This document shows, piece by piece, positions 1 to 7,486 of a DNA stretch of 64,000 bases (positions within the stretch are counted from its first letter, which is position 1; each line of letters starts with the position of its first letter). The notes below the pieces were generated by a model. It saw nothing but the letters and a program-made list of their open reading frames with translations. It did no database searches and had not been told where the DNA came from. The position numbers were made by a program, and so were the translations under genes. The DNA is from Mesorhizobium huakuii (GTDB lineage: Bacteria > Pseudomonadota > Alphaproteobacteria > Rhizobiales > Rhizobiaceae), in contig NZ_BSNY01000029.1 in the NCBI RefSeq assembly GCF_030160235.1, forward strand, positions 1-64,000. Reading direction: 5' to 3'.

Positions 1-1
1 C

Positions 2-853
2 CCGCCTCGATACGCCGCCCTTCTCAAACCGTCATCACCCATTTTCCGCCATAGCTCTCAGGTAACCGGTGGGGGGCCGTTCGACCTCGTCTACGTACAG
101 GGCTGGGTTTCCAACCTCGACTATGCTTGGGAATCCCCGCGGCTAGCGCACGTGCTGCGCCGGCTGGGGTCATTTTGTCGGCTGGTCCGCATCGACAAGA
201 GAGGCACTGGGCTTTCTGATCGCAACGTGGGCTTTCCAACGCTGCAAGAGCGGGCGGACGATGTACGGGCGGTACTCGATGCAATCGGATCGCGACGGGC
301 GGTCTTGTTCGGCAGTTCCGAAGGCGGCGTCCTTTGCATGCTTTTTGCGGCGACCTATCCCGAGCGAACCCAGGCACTCATTCTTCACGGTGCTTATGCC
401 CAGGGACTGTGGTCACCCGACTATCCTTGGGCAAAGACTAGGGAGGACATGGAAGAAGAACTGGCCGAGATCGAACGCAAGTGGGGAGAGCCTTGGGATT
501 TGGGAAGAGGAGCGCCGAGCTTGGCGAACGATACGCGCGAGCAACAATGGTTCGCAGCCTATCTGAGGAGTTCGGCGTCTCCTTCCGACGCCATCGCATT
601 ATGGCGCTGGGGCGCCGAAGTCGATGTCCGTAACATCCTCCACGCGATTCACGTGCCTACTCTGATACTCCACAGGAAAGGCGATCGATGGGTCAAGGTC
701 GAAGAAGCGCTTTACCTGTCCGAGCGCATTGCAGGCGCCACGCTCATTGAGCTTCCGGGAGATGACCACCTGATCTGGGGCGCCGATTCGGACCGTCTAG
801 TCGACGCAATCCAACACTATCTCGCCCGTACGTTTCCTTCGAAGGCCGGATAG
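2..853 (+). CDS. alpha/beta hydrolase, start outside or at the window edge
   Basis: This is an alpha/beta-hydrolase-fold enzyme of the type also found fused to adenylate/guanylate cyclases; its substrate is unknown. The frame is open from position 2. The family motif FDLVYVQGWVSNLDYAWE is followed by RIDKRGTGLSD. The nucleophile elbow GSSEGG, an acid in HRKGDRW and a C-terminal GDDHLIW histidine complete a plausible Ser-Asp-His triad. About 283 residues are visible, close to a full-length single-domain protein, so the true start should lie at or just before the window edge. Between RYA and QVTG the segment is about five residues longer than I expect for the family and reads poorly, so a small indel or local frameshift is possible. 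An internal ATG at 152 would remove the first beta strands and is less likely to be the start. Confidence 0.75.
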   Translation, partial: PPRYAALLKPSSPIFRHSSQVTGGGPFDLVYVQGWVSNLDYAWESPRLAHVLRRLGSFCRLVRIDKRGTGLSDRNVGFPTLQERADDVRAVLDAIGSRRAVLFGSSEGGVLCMLFAATYPERTQALILHGAYAQGLWSPDYPWAKTREDMEEELAEIERKWGEPWDLGRGAPSLANDTREQQWFAAYLRSSASPSDAIALWRWGAEVDVRNILHAIHVPTLILHRKGDRWVKVEEALYLSERIAGATLIELPGDDHLIWGADSDRLVDAIQHYLARTFPSKAG

Positions 854-1267
854 AGCCGAAGGCTGACTTGTACTCTCCACCTGCTCATTGACATGGATCG
901 TCACGATCAGTTTCGGAAGGATCATTGAAAACCACTCGGATCCTAGCGAAGAACTTTGCTGAGTGATGACCGGCGGCGCGGTGGGCCTGATCGGAAACAC
1001 TCACATCACGGCAGAAGAAAATGACCAGTTGTGGGCAATGAAAACGGCAAACCCGGTTGCTGGCCACGTCACCATTTAGGCCGTGGCGAATCTCTACCGC
1101 GTTGATGGGGCGCTTAACTAACCGACGGCTGTCGGGCCACAAGCGAAATGTCAGTTCGCAATGTCAGATTGCCGCTAATCTCTCGGCGCTGACCCCGTGA
1201 AGTTTCCACCTTTGCGGAGGGAGGACCCCGGCGGTCCTTGATCCCTGGCGGCGCCAATCGGAGCCGG
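854..1267. other. non-coding gap, no recognisable gene
   Basis: Only short open frames on both strands occur here and none resembles a known family. The right end leads into the RpoE-type promoter at 1268-1297. Confidence 0.5.
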
Positions 1268-1297
1268 TGATCCAAACATCCCTCGGCACCGTAGTAC
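1268..1297 (+). promoter_or_regulatory. RpoE/ECF11-type promoter for DUF2147-phrB-DUF2177
   Basis: TGATCC at 1268-1273, an 18-base spacer and TAGTAC at 1292-1297. The layout is identical to the two elements at 7353-7434 that flank the ECF sigma gene. Transcription would begin near 1304, 28 bases before the DUF2147 start. The TGATCC -35 element is what I recall for Rhodobacter sphaeroides RpoE. Activity is inferred. Confidence 0.65.
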
Positions 1298-1331
1298 CAA
1301 CAAAGCTAGCCAGCGAGCGGAGAATGGGACG

Positions 1332-1706
1332 ATGCACGGGACAATCGCATTCCTCTGTGCGATATTTCTCGGGTCGGCGGCACAAGCCGACGCATTCTCT
1401 GACAGTCGCGGCATATGGATGCGAGACGACGGCAACGCCAAGGTCTCGATCGCGCCTTGCGGACCGCATTTGTGCGCGACCAATCTGTGGATCGGCGATA
1501 GCAGCAAGGGTGAACAGGCCGGCGACAAGCTGATCATGACGCTGAAACCGGCGTCACAAGGCACGCTGGCCGGAAAGGCTTACGACCCCAAGCGAAACCG
1601 TACCTATTCAATGACGTTGACGGTGAAGAAGGGGGGTCTCACCACGCGGGGCTGCATAGGCGCAGGCTTGATTTGCAAGAACGTGCGCTGGACCCCGGCA
1701 AAATGA
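1332..1706 (+). CDS. DUF2147 secreted protein
   Basis: This small exported protein belongs to the DUF2147 family; its molecular function is not established. Residues 1-19 form a typical signal peptide ending in AQA. The mature part carries the family hallmarks: a GIWMRDDGNAKVSIAPCG block, LCATNLWIGD, and a C-terminal CIGAGLICKNVRW. The four cysteines probably pair in the periplasm. The start codon ATG at 1332 follows a GGAGAATGGGACG stretch that provides a weak ribosome site. It is the first gene of an apparent operon with photolyase (13 bases downstream) and DUF2177, behind the TGATCC-N18-TAGTAC element. This places it in the predicted singlet-oxygen regulon. Confidence 0.8.
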   Translation: MHGTIAFLCAIFLGSAAQADAFSDSRGIWMRDDGNAKVSIAPCGPHLCATNLWIGDSSKGEQAGDKLIMTLKPASQGTLAGKAYDPKRNRTYSMTLTVKKGGLTTRGCIGAGLICKNVRWTPAK

Positions 1707-1719
1707 TCTGCGAGACGGA

Positions 1720-3153
1720 ATGAGCCGACAAGCCCAAGCTCCCACCATTGTGTTGTTTCGGCGCGACTTGCGCATTGGTGACAACGCCGCGCTCGCGGCG
1801 GCAGCTGAGCGCGGCGCTCCCGTCGTGGCGCTCTATATCCTGGACGAGACAACCAAAGGTCTAAGGGCCACGGGAGCGGCCAGCCGCTGGTGGCTCCATC
1901 ACTCGCTCGCGGCTCTTGGCGATCTGCTTCGCAAGGCTGGCGCGAATCTGTTTCTGGCGCATGGGCGCACCGAAGACGCCGTCGCCAAGGCGATCGACGC
2001 CAGCGGCGCGAATTTCGTGTTCTGGAACAGGCGTTACGCCCCCTCGGAGGCGGGGGTAGATGCCAGGCTGAAAGCCGCCCTGCGCGAAAAGGGGCTCACG
2101 GCACTCAGCTTCGATGGCGCGCTCCTGCATGAACCTTCGCTCCTCAAGACCGGCTCCGGTGGGTTCTACAAAGTCTACACACCATTTTGGAAGGCGATGG
2201 CGGACAAGGCCCATGTTCGCGATCCGATCGATCCCCCCGGATCGATTGATGGTTGGCGGGGTGAGCTTGGCGGCTTGCGCCTGGAGGAGCTTGATTTGCT
2301 GCCTACCAAACCCGACTGGGCGTATGGCTTCCGCGAAACTTGGACACCCGGCGAAGAAGGCGCCCAGGCCAGGCTTCGTCAATTCATTGAGAGCGGCCTT
2401 GCCAACTATGAGCGCCAACGCGACTATCCTGGCAAGCTGTCAACATCGCGACTTTCCCCGCATCTGGCCTTCGGCGAGATCACGCCATTCCAGATATTCG
2501 CCGCGTTACGCAGGTCGAAAAGCTCGGGAACTTCGACGTTTCGTTCGGAGATCGGCTGGCGGGAATTTTCATATCATCTGCTGTTTCATAATCCTGATCT
2601 TTCAGAGCGCAACTTCCGGCCGGAGTTTGACGCAATGTCGTGGCGGGACGACATGCAGGCGCTTCGGACATGGCAGCGCGGCCTGACAGGGTATCCAATC
2701 GTGGATGCCGGCATGCGTGAATTGTGGCGAACGGGCTGGATGCACAACCGCGTGCGAATGATCGTGGCATCCTTTCTCATCAAGGACCTCATGATCGACT
2801 GGCGCCACGGCGAAAAGTGGTTTTGGGACACTCTGGTCGACGCGGATGCCGCAAACAATCCGGCCAGCTGGCAGTGGGTGGCCGGATCCGGAGCTGATGC
2901 GGCGCCCTATTTTCGTATCTTCAACCCAGTGCTGCAGGCAGAAAAATTCGACCCTCGGGGCGACTACGTTCGTCACCACATCCCGGAAATCTCTGCATTG
3001 CCCGACCGCTATATCCATCGGCCTTGGGAAGCTCCAGCTGCCGTCCTGAAGGACAAAAGCATCGAGCTCGGCAAGACCTATCCATATCCGATCGTAGACC
3101 ACGGTGCGGCGCGAGAAAGGGCGTTGGTCGCTTATCAGTCCCTAAAGGATTGA
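1720..3153 (+). CDS. phrB: deoxyribodipyrimidine photolyase
   Basis: This FAD-dependent, light-driven enzyme reverses cyclobutane pyrimidine dimers in DNA. The 477 residues match the usual length for class I photolyases. The N-terminal antenna-binding domain opens with PTIVLFRRDLRIGDNAAL. The helical FAD-binding domain shows the conserved blocks GYPIVDAGMRELWRTGWMHN and WFWDTLVDADAANNPASWQW, followed by FRIFNPVLQ. It lies 13 bases after DUF2147 and 32 bases before DUF2177, suggesting one transcript from the RpoE-type promoter at 1268. R. sphaeroides phrA is also RpoE-controlled, which fits this assignment. No frameshift or missing key block was seen. Confidence 0.95.
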   Translation: MSRQAQAPTIVLFRRDLRIGDNAALAAAAERGAPVVALYILDETTKGLRATGAASRWWLHHSLAALGDLLRKAGANLFLAHGRTEDAVAKAIDASGANFVFWNRRYAPSEAGVDARLKAALREKGLTALSFDGALLHEPSLLKTGSGGFYKVYTPFWKAMADKAHVRDPIDPPGSIDGWRGELGGLRLEELDLLPTKPDWAYGFRETWTPGEEGAQARLRQFIESGLANYERQRDYPGKLSTSRLSPHLAFGEITPFQIFAALRRSKSSGTSTFRSEIGWREFSYHLLFHNPDLSERNFRPEFDAMSWRDDMQALRTWQRGLTGYPIVDAGMRELWRTGWMHNRVRMIVASFLIKDLMIDWRHGEKWFWDTLVDADAANNPASWQWVAGSGADAAPYFRIFNPVLQAEKFDPRGDYVRHHIPEISALPDRYIHRPWEAPAAVLKDKSIELGKTYPYPIVDHGAARERALVAYQSLKD

Positions 3154-3185
3154 GCCAGAGGATCAAACAATAACGGGAAGGTTTC

Positions 3186-3596
3186 ATGATGCGGTATGCC
3201 GTCGCTTACACAACCACTCTGGTCGCTTTCCTGGCCATTGACGCGATATGGCTCACGACGATGTCGCAGCGCCTTTACCGCCGCTATCTCGGGGACATAC
3301 TGGTTGACGTATTCAACCCTGTTCCTGCTGCGGCATTCTACCTGATCTATGTTGTGGGTCTCATAATCTTCGCAACGTCGCCGGCTTTTTCGAGCGGCAA
3401 ATGGACAACGGCCGCGCTGAATGGCGCGCTCTATGGTTTTTTCACCTACTCGACCTACGATCTGACCAACCAGGCCACGATCCGCGGCTGGCCGACGGTC
3501 ATCACCGTGGCGGATATCTGCTGGGGTTCGCTGCTCAGCGCGGTTGCCGCCACTGTGGGATTCCTGCTGACCCGCTATTTCCTGCGGGGCACCTGA
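3186..3596 (+). CDS. DUF2177 integral membrane protein
   Basis: This 136-residue inner-membrane protein of the DUF2177 family has about four transmembrane helices and an unknown role. Typical blocks are FLAIDAIWLTTM near the N terminus and the central YGFFTYSTYDLTNQATI followed by WPTVITVADICWG. The start is one of two adjacent ATG codons (3186 or 3189) preceded by AACGGGAAGG. It is the last gene of the predicted DUF2147-phrB operon. Its 3' end overlaps that of the convergent membrane-protein gene by 22 bases (3575-3596), so the two operons collide tail to tail. DUF2177 proteins are often near photolyase and cfa-like genes, but no biochemical role is known to me. Confidence 0.8.
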   Translation: MMRYAVAYTTTLVAFLAIDAIWLTTMSQRLYRRYLGDILVDVFNPVPAAAFYLIYVVGLIIFATSPAFSSGKWTTAALNGALYGFFTYSTYDLTNQATIRGWPTVITVADICWGSLLSAVAATVGFLLTRYFLRGT

Positions 3597-4168
3597 TCGC
3601 CACGCTGGTCCGGGGCTGGCATTGCACCGGACAACAGCAAGCCGATGAAGACGACCAGCGTCGCGGCGCTCAAGGCATTTAGGCCAACCATGGCACTGTT
3701 GTCAGCAGCGGAGTAGCTGGCCAGCGGCTCACCGAAAAAGCGCAGCGGGATCGAATAGGCGACAGCGCTGAGCGCGACAATAACGAGTCCGATTGCCCGC
3801 TCCGACGGTCTGAACAACGCAGCGCCGATCAATGCACAGGGAACCAGGAAAATCTCCACGCCCGAACCAACGCCAAACGCCTTGGTGCTCACGATGCCGT
3901 TAGCGATGCCTGTCAGCGGCAGCAGGACGCGGGCGGCCAGCGCATGCCGTTTGGCGACAGCTGGAACAGCCAGAAAGATCGGCGTTGACATGAACGTGAG
4001 AAACGACGGAGCAATCTTGTCGGCGCCGACCGCCGCCCAAAGGTACAGCGGGTAGAACGGCTGGTTCCAGGCAACGACCAGCGCAATCCAGTTGGCCGCG
4101 CTGGTCAGGGGGTCGTCATGCGCCGCGTAAGCGGCGACCCGGCGCCGTAGCCGTGCAAGTCCTTCCAT
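3575..4168 (-). CDS. multi-spanning membrane protein at the end of the cfa operon
   Basis: I do not recognise a named family. The 197-residue product is strongly hydrophobic, with about six predicted transmembrane helices (for example IALVVAWNQPFYPLYLWAAV and GLNALSAATLVVFIGLLLSG). The ATG at 4168 begins one base after the TAA of the cyclopropane synthase gene, so the two are almost certainly cotranslated. A longer reading into the methyltransferase gene is an out-of-frame shadow. Position as the fifth gene of the sigE-chrR operon suggests a role in the membrane response to photo-oxidative stress; this is inference only. Confidence 0.65.
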   Translation of the reverse strand: MEGLARLRRRVAAYAAHDDPLTSAANWIALVVAWNQPFYPLYLWAAVGADKIAPSFLTFMSTPIFLAVPAVAKRHALAARVLLPLTGIANGIVSTKAFGVGSGVEIFLVPCALIGAALFRPSERAIGLVIVALSAVAYSIPLRFFGEPLASYSAADNSAMVGLNALSAATLVVFIGLLLSGAMPAPDQRGDQVPRRK

Positions 4169-4169
4169 G

Positions 4170-5204
4170 TTACCAGGCCGGCCGCAGCAGATAGTGGCTG
4201 ACGCCCCATTCCCTGCCCTGGTCGTGACCGAACAGGCCTTCGGTGGCCAGATAGAACAGCCGCCAGCGCCGGCGCCAAAGCGCCGCATCCCGCCCGTAGA
4301 CATCGGCAAGGATCTCGCCGATGCGCTTGTAGTTGTCATCGAAGCGCGCCAGCCATTGCCGCGCGGTGCGCGCATAGTGCATGCCGTTCCAACGCCAGTC
4401 GCGTTCGATGGCGAAACAGTCCGCAAAGTGACCGATCAGCCCGTGACTCGGCATGATGCCGCCGGTGAAGAAATGCCGTGCGATCCAGTCGGCATCGTCG
4501 CGATGATCGAAACGGTAGGGACTGTGGCGGTGGCTGAAGACATGGACGAATAGCCTGCCTTCGGGCTCCAGCCAGCTTCGGATACGGGCAAGCAGGTCGC
4601 GCCAGTTGGACATATGCTCGAACATCTCGACCGACACGATGCGGTCGAAGCGCTCTCGCGGCTCGAAGCCGTTCATGTCGGCGGTGATGACCTCGACATT
4701 GCGCAGCCCGCGCGCCGCCGCTTCCGCTTGGATATGCAGGCGCTGCGGCGTCGAATTCGACATCGCCACGATGCGGGCGGCCGGAAAACGCTCAGCGATG
4801 TAGAGCGTCAGCGAACCCCAGCCGCAGCCAAGCTCGAGAATGGATTGGCCATCGCCAAGGCCGGCATGCTCGACAGTCTGCTCTAGCGCCGCGATCTCGG
4901 CTTCGGCCAAGCTCTCGTTGCCCTTGGGATAGAGACAGCAGGAGTATTTCCGGTTGGGACCGAGCGTCAGCCCGAAGAATTCGGGCGGAAGCTCATAGTG
5001 CTGCTCATTTGCGGCCTGCGCGTGCTCGGCGATCGAATAGTCCGCCATGGCACAGGCAAACTGCTTCTCATCGACCGACCCCGCCTTGGCAAGCCGCCGG
5101 CGCGTTCTTCCTACCAGGACGCCGATACCAAAGCGTGTCGCGGTATCGGGAATCGGCCTGCTTTCGACGGCACGGATTACGGATGAGATCAGGCTCACTG
5201 TCAT
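4170..5204 (-). CDS. cfa: cyclopropane-fatty-acyl-phospholipid synthase family methyltransferase
   Basis: An SAM-dependent methyltransferase acting on unsaturated acyl chains in membrane phospholipids. The 344 residues include the family signature EQHYELPPEFFGLTLGPNRK, the SAM-binding glycine loop ILELGCGWGSLTLYIAERFP, and MFEHMSNWRDLL. The ATG at 5204 overlaps the upstream TGA by four bases (ATGA), fixing the start. It is the fourth gene of the ECF sigma-ChrR operon. In R. sphaeroides, RpoE controls both a true cfa gene and a related methyltransferase (UfaM) used for methylated furan fatty acids. The sequence cannot say which reaction this enzyme performs, but a membrane-lipid methylation role under singlet-oxygen stress is well supported by context. 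Confidence 0.85.
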   Translation of the reverse strand: MTVSLISSVIRAVESRPIPDTATRFGIGVLVGRTRRRLAKAGSVDEKQFACAMADYSIAEHAQAANEQHYELPPEFFGLTLGPNRKYSCCLYPKGNESLAEAEIAALEQTVEHAGLGDGQSILELGCGWGSLTLYIAERFPAARIVAMSNSTPQRLHIQAEAAARGLRNVEVITADMNGFEPRERFDRIVSVEMFEHMSNWRDLLARIRSWLEPEGRLFVHVFSHRHSPYRFDHRDDADWIARHFFTGGIMPSHGLIGHFADCFAIERDWRWNGMHYARTARQWLARFDDNYKRIGEILADVYGRDAALWRRRWRLFYLATEGLFGHDQGREWGVSHYLLRPAW

Positions 5205-6025
5205 GTCCCTTCCCGGGTTGTTGCCGCAATCGGCACGCCCGGCCAGAAAGCGTTTACACGTCCCTGGTAACGGCTGAACTGTTCGCCACGCGAACGCAGC
5301 ATGTGCGCCTCCAATGGCGGGATGCCGGAGACATGGACCAGCAGCCAGTACATCAGTAGGGGGCCGGCAAGTGCGGCGAAGCCCCACGGATAGGCCGACG
5401 GGGAGCTGATCGCGATCGCCACGTATGCCAGCCAGCCCAGCCATTCGAAGAAGTAATTGGGATGCCTGGACAGGCCCCACAGGCCGACATCGCAGACCTT
5501 GCCCTTGTTGGCAGGATCGCCTCGAAAAGCATTCAGTTGCCTGTCCGCCAGTGCCTCGCCGCCAATCGCCACCATCCAGAGCGCAACGCCGACCCAGTCG
5601 CCAAGCCCCAGCGCCGGAGCCGGCTTGTGGGCGGCAGCCATGATGGACATTGCAAGCAGGAAAGCCGATGCCGCCTGGACCTGAAGGAACCAGAACAGCC
5701 GGCTTGAGGAACTGGCGCCCCATTCCTGCTTCAGCTGGCCATAGCGCGGATCGTCGCGGCTGTCGCCGATCGTCCTGCCGGCTATGTGAACGCCAAGCCG
5801 CAGCGACCAGACCAGCGCCAGCAGGGCGACCAGCCATCGCCTATGATCGTAGTCGCCTTCAACAGATGGGACGAGCGCCAAGAAGGCGCCGATGATGCCG
5901 ACGGCGAAAGACCAGATTGCATCGACCCACCCGGACCTGCCGGTCCGTGTCGCGACCAGCCACGCCACCGCCATGGTGGCACAAAGAGCGACCGCCGCAA
6001 GAACGATAGCCGAGACGACGCTCAT
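5201..6025 (-). CDS. DUF1295 / steroid-5-alpha-reductase-like membrane protein
   Basis: This polytopic membrane protein of about 274 residues belongs to DUF1295, related to steroid 5-alpha-reductase and isoprenylcysteine methyltransferase folds. About seven hydrophobic segments are visible. The conserved C-terminal region CDVGLWGLSRHPNYFFEW followed by a late SRYQGRVNAFWPG is diagnostic. ATG at 6025 is preferred; a GTG one codon earlier is possible. It follows chrR by nine bases and overlaps cfa by four bases, so it is in the same transcript. A lipid reductase or oxidoreductase role in membrane remodelling is plausible, but no substrate can be deduced. Confidence 0.8.
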   Translation of the reverse strand: MSVVSAIVLAAVALCATMAVAWLVATRTGRSGWVDAIWSFAVGIIGAFLALVPSVEGDYDHRRWLVALLALVWSLRLGVHIAGRTIGDSRDDPRYGQLKQEWGASSSSRLFWFLQVQAASAFLLAMSIMAAAHKPAPALGLGDWVGVALWMVAIGGEALADRQLNAFRGDPANKGKVCDVGLWGLSRHPNYFFEWLGWLAYVAIAISSPSAYPWGFAALAGPLLMYWLLVHVSGIPPLEAHMLRSRGEQFSRYQGRVNAFWPGVPIAATTREGT

Positions 6026-6034
6026 CACCGGAGC

Positions 6035-6688
6035 TCAGCCGCCGAACAGAGGCTGGATCAGCCTGCCGAAGAAGCCGCTCAGCTTCATCTGGCCTTCGAG
6101 CGCGGCAATGCAGATGCATTCGCCGTCCTTGTCCACGATCGGCTGGTGCTGAACGTCGTCATCGGCTTCGTCGAGATCCCCCGGGCCATAGCGGCCGCGC
6201 GCGTCCGAGAAGGCCCCTTTTAGTATCTGGGTGTATTCATAGCCCGCATGCGTGTGCTCCGGCAGCTTGCGGCCGGCCACGACCTTCAGCAGCATGACGT
6301 TGGCGCTGTCGTCATCAGGCAGCGTCACGCGGCTCCAGCGCACGCCCGGCCCGATCCAGCGCCATGGCCCGATGCCACAGTCGTCAAGCACCTCAGGCAG
6401 GCGGATGCCAACATCGGCGCGCGGGAGCCTTTTGGCCGGCGCGGCCTCACCGCGACCGGCCTCATAGGCATCGATCATCGCCATTGCCTGATCAAGGGAC
6501 CCAGCTTCCATGTCCTCCGGCTCGATATCGTGCAGAAGGGAGCCGCCCAGCGCTTCGAAACGGGCTATGCGCTCGGCGCAAGCCGTGCAGGCGCCGACAT
6601 GGACGGCCACGACGATGCGCGGCCCGGATTCGAGCGAGCCGTTGGCATAACGGAAGAGCGTCTCATCACTCGGATGATGGTTGATCAT
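6035..6688 (-). CDS. chrR: ChrR-type anti-sigma factor
   Basis: A zinc-dependent anti-sigma factor that holds the ECF sigma factor inactive until singlet oxygen or related oxidants are present. The N-terminal anti-sigma domain shows H5, H30, C34 and C37 (VHVGACTAC), matching the ligands described for ChrR. The C-terminal cupin domain carries KLPEHTHAGYEYTQ, a typical metal-binding HxH. The 217 residues are the expected length. The ATG overlaps the sigma gene stop by four bases, the usual translational coupling for this pair. The next gene starts ten bases downstream. Confidence 0.9.
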   Translation of the reverse strand: MINHHPSDETLFRYANGSLESGPRIVVAVHVGACTACAERIARFEALGGSLLHDIEPEDMEAGSLDQAMAMIDAYEAGRGEAAPAKRLPRADVGIRLPEVLDDCGIGPWRWIGPGVRWSRVTLPDDDSANVMLLKVVAGRKLPEHTHAGYEYTQILKGAFSDARGRYGPGDLDEADDDVQHQPIVDKDGECICIAALEGQMKLSGFFGRLIQPLFGG

Positions 6689-7260
6689 TTGAGGTCGTCC
6701 AGGATTTGGCGCAGCCGGCCCAGGGCCAGCCGCACGCGTGATTTGACGGTGCCGAGGGGGATGCCGACCGCGTCGGCGATCTCAGATTGCGTTACCTCGC
6801 CAAAGAATGACATTTTCAGGATATCGGCCTGTTCCCGCGGCAGAAGATCGAGCGCCTCCCGCACCCGCTCCTCGCGCTCCACCGCGATGATCGCCTGCTC
6901 GCCCGAAACCGGCGCATCAGGCTGATCTGACGGATCAAAGGCTTCGGCAATGACCGCCGACCGGCTTTCGCGGCGAAGCCGGTCGATGCGCGCGTTGCGG
7001 GCGATGGTGAAGATCCAGGTCGACACCCCGGCGCGCGCGGGATCGAAATACGATGCCTTTTTCCAGACCAGCAGCATGGTTTCTTGCGCGACGTCCTCCG
7101 CAGCGGACGGCGTCATCCCCGATCTCTTCAGAAAAGCCTTCAGCCGCGGCGCATAGAAGCCGAACAGCCCCGCGAAGGCCGCTCGATCGCGGTTCGCCGC
7201 GACCGCCGTCATCAAACGGACCGCTTCCGGCGCCGACAGGCTCTCTTCGTCTTCGCGCAT
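6685..7260 (-). CDS. rpoE: ECF sigma factor, RpoE/ECF11 type
   Basis: An extracytoplasmic-function sigma factor controlling the singlet-oxygen type response. Region 2 appears as FAGLFGFYAPRLKAFLKRSG and ETMLLVWKKASYFDPARAG, and region 4 as SFFGEVTQSEIADAVGIPLG followed by TVKSRVRLALGRLR. I place the start at the ATG at 7260 (191 residues). The frame remains open to 7377, but the promoter element at 7376-7347 would start transcription near 7340, making any start above that impossible or leaderless. It heads a five-gene operon with chrR, DUF1295, cfa and a membrane protein. Autoregulation is inferred from the promoter match. Confidence 0.9.
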   Translation of the reverse strand: MREDEESLSAPEAVRLMTAVAANRDRAAFAGLFGFYAPRLKAFLKRSGMTPSAAEDVAQETMLLVWKKASYFDPARAGVSTWIFTIARNARIDRLRRESRSAVIAEAFDPSDQPDAPVSGEQAIIAVEREERVREALDLLPREQADILKMSFFGEVTQSEIADAVGIPLGTVKSRVRLALGRLRQILDDLK

Positions 7261-7346
7261 GGTCACTGCCAATCCGCTCTCCGCAAGATCGAACGCAAGA
7301 AAGGCTTTGTCGGCAATGAAATGATGTCCTGATGCATTCATACGCC

Positions 7347-7376
7347 CTGTTACGCGCGGCAATCCCTTTCGGATCA
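7347..7376 (-). promoter_or_regulatory. RpoE/ECF11-type promoter for the sigma-chrR-cfa operon
   Basis: On the minus strand TGATCC (7376-7371), an 18-base spacer and TAACAG (7352-7347). It predicts transcription from about 7340 and autoregulation of the sigma factor. Its spacing is identical to the elements at 1268 and 7405. Confidence 0.7.
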
Positions 7377-7404
7377 CTAGCCGCGCAGCGATTGCCGCAG
7401 ACGG

Positions 7405-7434
7405 TGATCCACAGCCCGCACCGCTGCGTAGAAA
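7405..7434 (+). promoter_or_regulatory. RpoE/ECF11-type promoter for the flavoprotein-DUF1365 operon
   Basis: TGATCC at 7405-7410, an 18-base spacer and TAGAAA at 7429-7434. The predicted transcription start is near 7441, leaving a leader of about 46 bases before the ATG at 7487. It is arranged back to back with the sigma-operon promoter, 29 bases apart. Confidence 0.7.
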
Positions 7435-7486
7435 TTGAACCTAGGGGAGGATGTCAGCCCCTTCCATAGCAAATCGGAGGGCGTGA

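Noticed and set aside
1164-1564. Overlapping minus-strand frames across the DUF2147 promoter and gene.
   Set aside because: No family match, and they conflict with the well-supported plus-strand operon.
4170-5837. A 555-codon open frame extending the cfa gene upstream.
   Set aside because: The extension is antisense-free but overlaps the DUF1295 gene in another frame; the ATGA overlap at 5201-5204 and family alignment fix the start at 5204.
6685-7377. Longer sigma factor starting at 7377.
   Set aside because: It would begin upstream of the predicted promoter; the 191-residue form fits the family length.
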